In this document: positions 61,501 to 64,000 of the stretch, one piece after another | Position numbering within the stretch: position 1 is the stretch's first letter | How the letters are laid out: every line of letters starts with the position of its first letter | NCBI GenBank assembly: GCA_030549495.1 | Contig: JAUIRK010001055.1 | Coordinates: 867,001-931,000, forward strand | Source: Nectonema munidae | Lineage: Eukaryota > Nematomorpha > Nectonematoida > Nectonematidae | Direction: 5' to 3' | DNA length: 64,000 nucleotides | The notes under the pieces: generated by a model | The model's input: only the letters and a program-made list of their open reading frames with translations | Databases searched by the model: none | What the model was told of the DNA's origin: nothing | Translations under genes and position numbers: made by a program

Positions 61501-62776
61501 CATGTTTCTATTCAAAAAAAAAGTGGAATATAAATTTCCTTAAACATTTGATTTTCTATAATTTAGCAGATGATTTTCACTATCTTATGATGTTGTGTTA
61601 AGACAAATAAACTCTGATAAAAATAATTTTAGAAAAAATATTACACTGGCGGATTTAAAGGGGTCAGAACCGGCGTACGACCCCCCAAATTGCATGAAAA
61701 TTTTTGTTGATCAATATAGAGCTCAAATATTATGATTTCTGCAACTCGTTTTGGTACTTTCCTGTTATCGCCCCACCACCCATCGCTCTTCTACCACGAT
61801 AAATATTCTTGTATTGTTTTAACCTAACCTACATTAAACTCACTATATATCATTTATAATATTTTATAACCTACATTGAATTTTATCCACCTACAGATTA
61901 AAAGATTTTTCACTTGTTTTTTAATACATTTGTGTACTTTAATACATGTTTTATAACATTTTGGAGTGGTGGGGCGATAACAGGAAAGTACCCTCGTTTT
62001 TTAGATTGAATCATTCTCTAAAGTAAGAAGCCCTAAAAAGTTTTTATATTTCAATCGTAGTTAAGTGTGACACTTATTACTTTCATATTATCCCATTTTT
62101 TTTGCAAATTTATTATTTAAACACATCAATTCACTTTTCAGTTCAATGAATGAGGATCGTTTTAATGCTCTCATTCTTCTTTTTATGCAGAGAGACATTC
62201 GATTGAATTGACGCCATTTGTATATATGCTAGTGTCCTAGACGGATGAGGCTCCTTAATCCTCTTAGTTCTTAATCTAGTTACTTTCTTATAATAAACTT
62301 AATTTTTGATATATTATGATAGTCTAAGATTTATGATAAAAAGTCAATTTTCGCTTTTTATTAAACTATTACCCAAAATAAGATAAAAATAGCTTAAAAT
62401 TTTTGATAAAGCTTAAATTTATATGCTTCAAATTTGAGTTGTAGTTTAGTAAAATCCGCCCCTAATGCCAATTTCTAGATCCGCCTCTGAAATATATAAA
62501 AGATTCAAGAAATATAACATTTTTTCGTTGATTGTAGATAAATTAAAAAAGATATAGTCAAATTATTTTTTAATATATAAATGTCTTTGCAGTTTAAAAA
62601 TTTTTATACTCAAACTCTTATAACAATATAACTATTTGAAATAAAATTTTGAAAAAACCTCTAGAAGAAGAAATAATAAAATCTGATGGAACAGATGATG
62701 TTGCAATTTGTGTAACCCAACCATTGTGCCCTCGAAGTGAACCAGCAAAAGATATCTCATGTCGTGTGGGTTCCAT
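49562..62776 (-). CDS. RACK1: RACK1, 40S ribosomal WD40 scaffold (seven exons)
   Basis: RACK1 is a seven-bladed WD40 propeller on the head of the 40S subunit that links translation to kinase signalling and ribosome quality control. Exons: 62659-62776, 57097-57268, 53369-53516, 53225-53314, 52087-52197, 51890-52030 and 49562-49744. They sum to 963 nt, 320 residues plus a stop; human RACK1 has 317. Landmarks: start [20 protein letters not shown] with VTQIATSS, blade 2 [20 protein letters not shown], blade 3 [20 protein letters not shown], blade 4 [10 protein letters not shown], blade 5 [20 protein letters not shown], blade 6 [17 protein letters not shown], blade 7 [20 protein letters not shown]. 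The aspartate of SSSRD and the threonine of DLTTG are split codons that restore exactly. The third exon uses an unusual donor, AGG|GTTCCT. Intron 1 is 5.4 kb. Confidence 0.97.
49870..50075 (+). mobile_element. Helitron helicase (PIF1-type) C-terminal scrap
   Basis: In the last RACK1 intron (49745-51889) the plus strand reads [18 protein letters not shown], then in another frame [16 protein letters not shown] and TTNVY. These match in order the C-terminal helicase motifs AFAMTINKSQGQ, HGQLYVALSRV and TxNVVYxE of Helitron proteins. It is a short, frameshifted fragment without Rep domain or termini, so confidence is moderate. Confidence 0.5.
51244..51443. mobile_element. hAT MITE, 200 bp, 8-bp duplication
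   Basis: Perfect 8-bp direct repeats CTTTAAAG (51236-51243 and 51444-51451) flank ends CAGTGTTTCTTAACC and CAGGAATTCTGAACC. CTCGCACCA-like motifs repeat inside each end in inverted orientation. It is noncoding and sits in the last RACK1 intron. Confidence 0.88.
52198..53224 (-). other. RACK1 intron with no established feature
   Basis: 1027-nt intron. A plus-strand frame at 52617-52889 ([20 protein letters not shown]...) is moderately GC-rich but unassigned. The rest is AT-rich. Confidence 0.45.
53565..54260. repeat. Dispersed repeat in a RACK1 intron
   Basis: The segment begins with a C10 run and shares ordered blocks with 25430-25890 (AATTCT-ATATCTTTTTT, AGACTTGTTT, ATTTTCGATATT, TTGGCAATG). 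It has no coding content. The ends are undefined. Confidence 0.45.
54696..55213 (+). mobile_element. 5'-truncated LINE, 518 bp, 18-bp duplication
   Basis: The direct repeats GATAGTGGAGTTGYAGTA at 54678-54695 and 55214-55231 (18 bp, one mismatch) bound an insertion ending in ATGATG. It encodes the C-terminal end of a LINE protein in pieces: [52 protein letters not shown] and [20 protein letters not shown]. It sits in the 3.6-kb RACK1 intron 53517-57096. It has at least two frame breaks. Confidence 0.88.
56464..56678. mobile_element. Probable hAT MITE, about 215 bp
   Basis: The ends GACGTCTTTCAAACTGTGG and CAGCGTTTTTCAAACTTTT (reverse complement) are followed by GTGGATCCCGACC and GGGTCGCAGT-type sequence, the common gtcgcgac pattern of hAT MITEs. 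The 8-bp duplication is eroded, so the call is tentative. Confidence 0.55.
58257..58663 (-). other. Unassigned exon-like ORF in RACK1 intron 1
   Basis: The minus strand has an acceptor-like tttatttag near 58623, then an open frame ([40 protein letters not shown], ending TTESCCKT and stop at 58373), and an AATAAA on the same strand near 58260. This looks like a terminal exon, but no upstream exon was found and I do not recognise the protein. It could be a nested gene, a retrocopy or a transposon scrap. Confidence 0.4.
58850..59160. repeat. Divergent tandem repeat, same family as 34120-34500
   Basis: The blocks CTAGTTTCATTTCTGGACT, AAATTTGCGG-like and TTTTACATAAAATATG recur with spacings of 134 and about 151 nt, in the same order as the array near 34.1-34.5 kb. 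It lies in RACK1 intron 1, just before a MITE at 59219. Confidence 0.75.
59219..59382. mobile_element. Harbinger-like MITE copy 1, 164 bp
   Basis: The terminal inverted repeats GGGTCGTTCACAATTGACGT and GGGGTCGTTCATAATTGACG (right end, reverse complement) flank a body with two poly-C runs. It is nearly identical to the copy at 60229-60388. TTAT lies on both sides. A short A/T-only target of three or so bases suggests PIF/Harbinger, but this is inference. Confidence 0.8.
60229..60388. mobile_element. Harbinger-like MITE copy 2, 160 bp, TAA duplication
   Basis: Same family as 59219-59382, about 850 bp away and in the same orientation. TAA flanks it on both sides (60226-60228, 60389-60391), as expected of PIF/Harbinger insertions. 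The shared interior includes GATATATCATCACTTAACAA and CGACTTATGTCAACTTTGGA. Confidence 0.82.
61644..62489. mobile_element. DNA transposon remnant with CACTGGCGGAT-type ends
   Basis: The ends CACTGGCGGATTTA and CAGAGGCGGATCTA (reverse complement of the right side) are flanked by aaatatta-like and aaatatat 8-mers, a slightly eroded hAT-type duplication. The second MITE (61753-61992) is inserted in it. No transposase remains. Confidence 0.65.
61753..61992. mobile_element. MITE, 240 bp, with 27-bp perfect inverted repeats and 8-bp duplication
   Basis: The first 27 bases, beginning GGTACTTTCCTGTTATCGCC and continuing CCACCAC, are repeated perfectly in inverted orientation at the right end. CTCGTTTT flanks both sides (61745-61752 and 61993-62000). 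The perfect ends mean recent insertion. The interior is AT-rich with AACCTACATT repeated. The superfamily is uncertain; 8-bp duplications occur in hAT, P and Merlin elements. Confidence 0.9.
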
Positions 62777-63299
62777 ATTTAACGTTGTAGTAATATTTAT
62801 TTTTCAAAAATATTTTAAAATAACGAAAATTTTGAAATTATAATAACTTATAGAAAACTAAAAGGAAAATATAATAAAATAGATTTATGCTACAATTTTA
62901 TTACAATTTTCAATATATATATATATATATATAGGTAAATTAAACAAACTTTTGATACTTTTAGGATAAATATACGGGTGTTAAAACCACTTTCTTCAGT
63001 TCTTTGCAAGGTACTGAATAAGGTTTTTTTGGACTCTTGAAATATTTTCATTTGTTAAGAAGAATATTTATTTGCAAATAGTAAAAACTACACTTAGTAA
63101 TTATAATAAAAGATATAAATAGTTCTAGAATTTAGATTTGACAGTTGATATAAGCAAAAGGTTTTATTTTTCTCTTGTGGGATATGCAAAAGGCGGGGAA
63201 ACCTGCTGTTATGAAATATCCCAACAAATTATCAATTGAAATAAAATATATTGATAGCGATAAAATACATACAAACATATCTGTATAAACAAAAATATA
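62777..63299. other. Upstream region of RACK1
   Basis: AT-rich DNA between the RACK1 start codon and a Tigger element; the promoter is expected here. A short TA microsatellite lies near 62915-62933. No TATA box could be singled out. Confidence 0.5.
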
Positions 63300-63301
63300 T
63301 A

Positions 63302-64000
63302 CAGTAAAACCTGAAAGATGTGACCGAGCTAAAATCTACCCTTTTAAAGTCGCATCTAAGAAGTGGTCGTTATATAAAGGTGAAAAAATAAATTGAAAAT
63401 AAGCGTGATTTATTTATTCATGATTCTTATTTATTAATAAAAAAATTTTTTATATCGAGTTATTTCAGGTGGGGAAATTTATGTTCTTTAACAATTTTAG
63501 TTGCCTTCTGGAAGAGTTTCAGAAGCTCTTCAGAATTAATTTGAAAAGAAAAGTTCTTCAAATTTCTAAGGCTTTCAAATACTTTTTCGCTTGTGGTTAT
63601 TCTTTCTACTTTATGCGTAGTTTGCTCCTCATCAATAGAAGTCATTTCAATACTCTTTTCACCAAATAGTTCTTCCTCGATAAATGTTTGAATATTTTCA
63701 TCACAATTTATATAATCCTTCCATGATATTTTCTCCAACAAAACTGAGCATTCTTTTGGCAGTATTGTGGATATTTGAGGAGAAGATGACAAATTTGGAT
63801 AATTAAATCCACAATTCTTGAAACAATTTTTTATTGTCAAAACTTCAACTTCGTTCCAAGCTTGAGAAACCCATTGACAGTTATCAAATAAATCGATTTT
63901 ATTCGTAACATCTGTTGCCATTTCGATTTCATCTACTCGTGAAATAATGTGCTTTAGTAACTTGACTCTATATTTGAAAATTTTGATTATACCATAATCA
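63302..64000 (-). mobile_element. Tigger/pogo transposon, right end inside the window
   Basis: A terminal sequence CAGTAAAACCTGAAAGATGT preceded by TA (63300-63301) marks the end of a pogo/Tigger element whose transposase is read on the minus strand. The rest lies beyond 64000. The element differs from the Tigger fossil at 2618-3990 by its terminus and intact frame. Confidence 0.8.
63460..64000 (-). CDS. Tigger/pogo transposase, C-terminal part (partial)
   Basis: From the window end to a stop at 63460 the frame is open for about 180 codons. It begins within the conserved Tigger segment following the last catalytic aspartate (DYGIIKIFKYRVKLLKHIIS) and continues QAWNEVEVLTIKNCFKNCGF, then the variable acidic C-terminus. 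The family role is cut-and-paste transposition with a CENP-B-like DNA-binding N-terminus, which is outside the window. No stop or frameshift is seen in this part, so the element may be recent. Confidence 0.8.
   Translation of the reverse strand, partial: DYGIIKIFKYRVKLLKHIISRVDEIEMATDVTNKIDLFDNCQWVSQAWNEVEVLTIKNCFKNCGFNYPNLSSSPQISTILPKECSVLLEKISWKDYINCDENIQTFIEEELFGEKSIEMTSIDEEQTTHKVERITTSEKVFESLRNLKNFSFQINSEELLKLFQKATKIVKEHKFPHLK

Noticed and set aside
1-64000. LTR retrotransposons, viral copies, CRISPR arrays, rRNA genes and bacterial-type operons
   Set aside because: No long terminal repeats, gag-protease-integrase order, spaced direct repeats or rRNA segments were recognised; the genes and introns are those of an animal nucleus.

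Overview
This is AT-rich nuclear DNA (my impression is about 70 percent A+T) from an animal. Four conserved eukaryotic genes can be read as spliced genes with GT-AG introns: the spliceosomal helicase Brr2/SNRNP200, symplekin, the TFIID subunit TAF11 and the ribosomal scaffold RACK1. The surrounding transposons (hAT, Tigger/pogo, Merlin-like and Harbinger-like elements, Jockey-type and other LINEs, a tRNA-derived SINE, a Helitron scrap) are a typical invertebrate mix. I cannot name the species. Several proteins are somewhat divergent (Brr2 second cassette, very short TAF11), which hints at a fast-evolving lineage.

Layout. Bases 1-16111 (minus strand): Brr2, 16 exons visible; its 5' first exon was not found and its 3' end runs off the window start. 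Its long introns hold a Tigger/pogo fossil, a foldback MITE, a 488-bp retroposon and a 670-bp Tigger-like MITE. Bases 16.7-28.7 kb: transposon country, with an old LINE split by a nearly intact hAT element, a Merlin-like element with a hAT MITE inside, and a decayed BED-type hAT. Bases 28764-32246 (plus): symplekin as one uninterrupted 1160-codon reading frame. Bases 33.4-37.7 kb: two hAT deletion derivatives, divergent tandem repeats and a DUF4371-type hAT transposase broken by a LINE tail. Bases 39125-39532 (plus): TAF11 in two exons. Bases 40.8-48 kb: four LINE pieces, one carrying a tRNA-derived SINE. Bases 49562-62776 (minus): RACK1 in seven exons (320 residues), its long introns filled with a Helitron scrap, LINE and MITE insertions. 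From 63302 to the end: a second Tigger/pogo element on the minus strand.

The genes do not form an operon. Brr2 remodels U4/U6 in the spliceosome, symplekin scaffolds mRNA 3'-end processing, TAF11 is in TFIID and RACK1 sits on the 40S ribosome; this is ordinary housekeeping. Short introns cluster at 50-60 nt, and most introns over 1 kb carry recognisable mobile elements. No rRNA gene, functional tRNA gene, CRISPR array or LTR/viral element was recognised. I found no convincing novel biological system; the most interesting items are the eroded second helicase cassette of Brr2, single-exon symplekin, the nested transposons with exact target duplications, and several MITE or tandem-repeat families that look undescribed.
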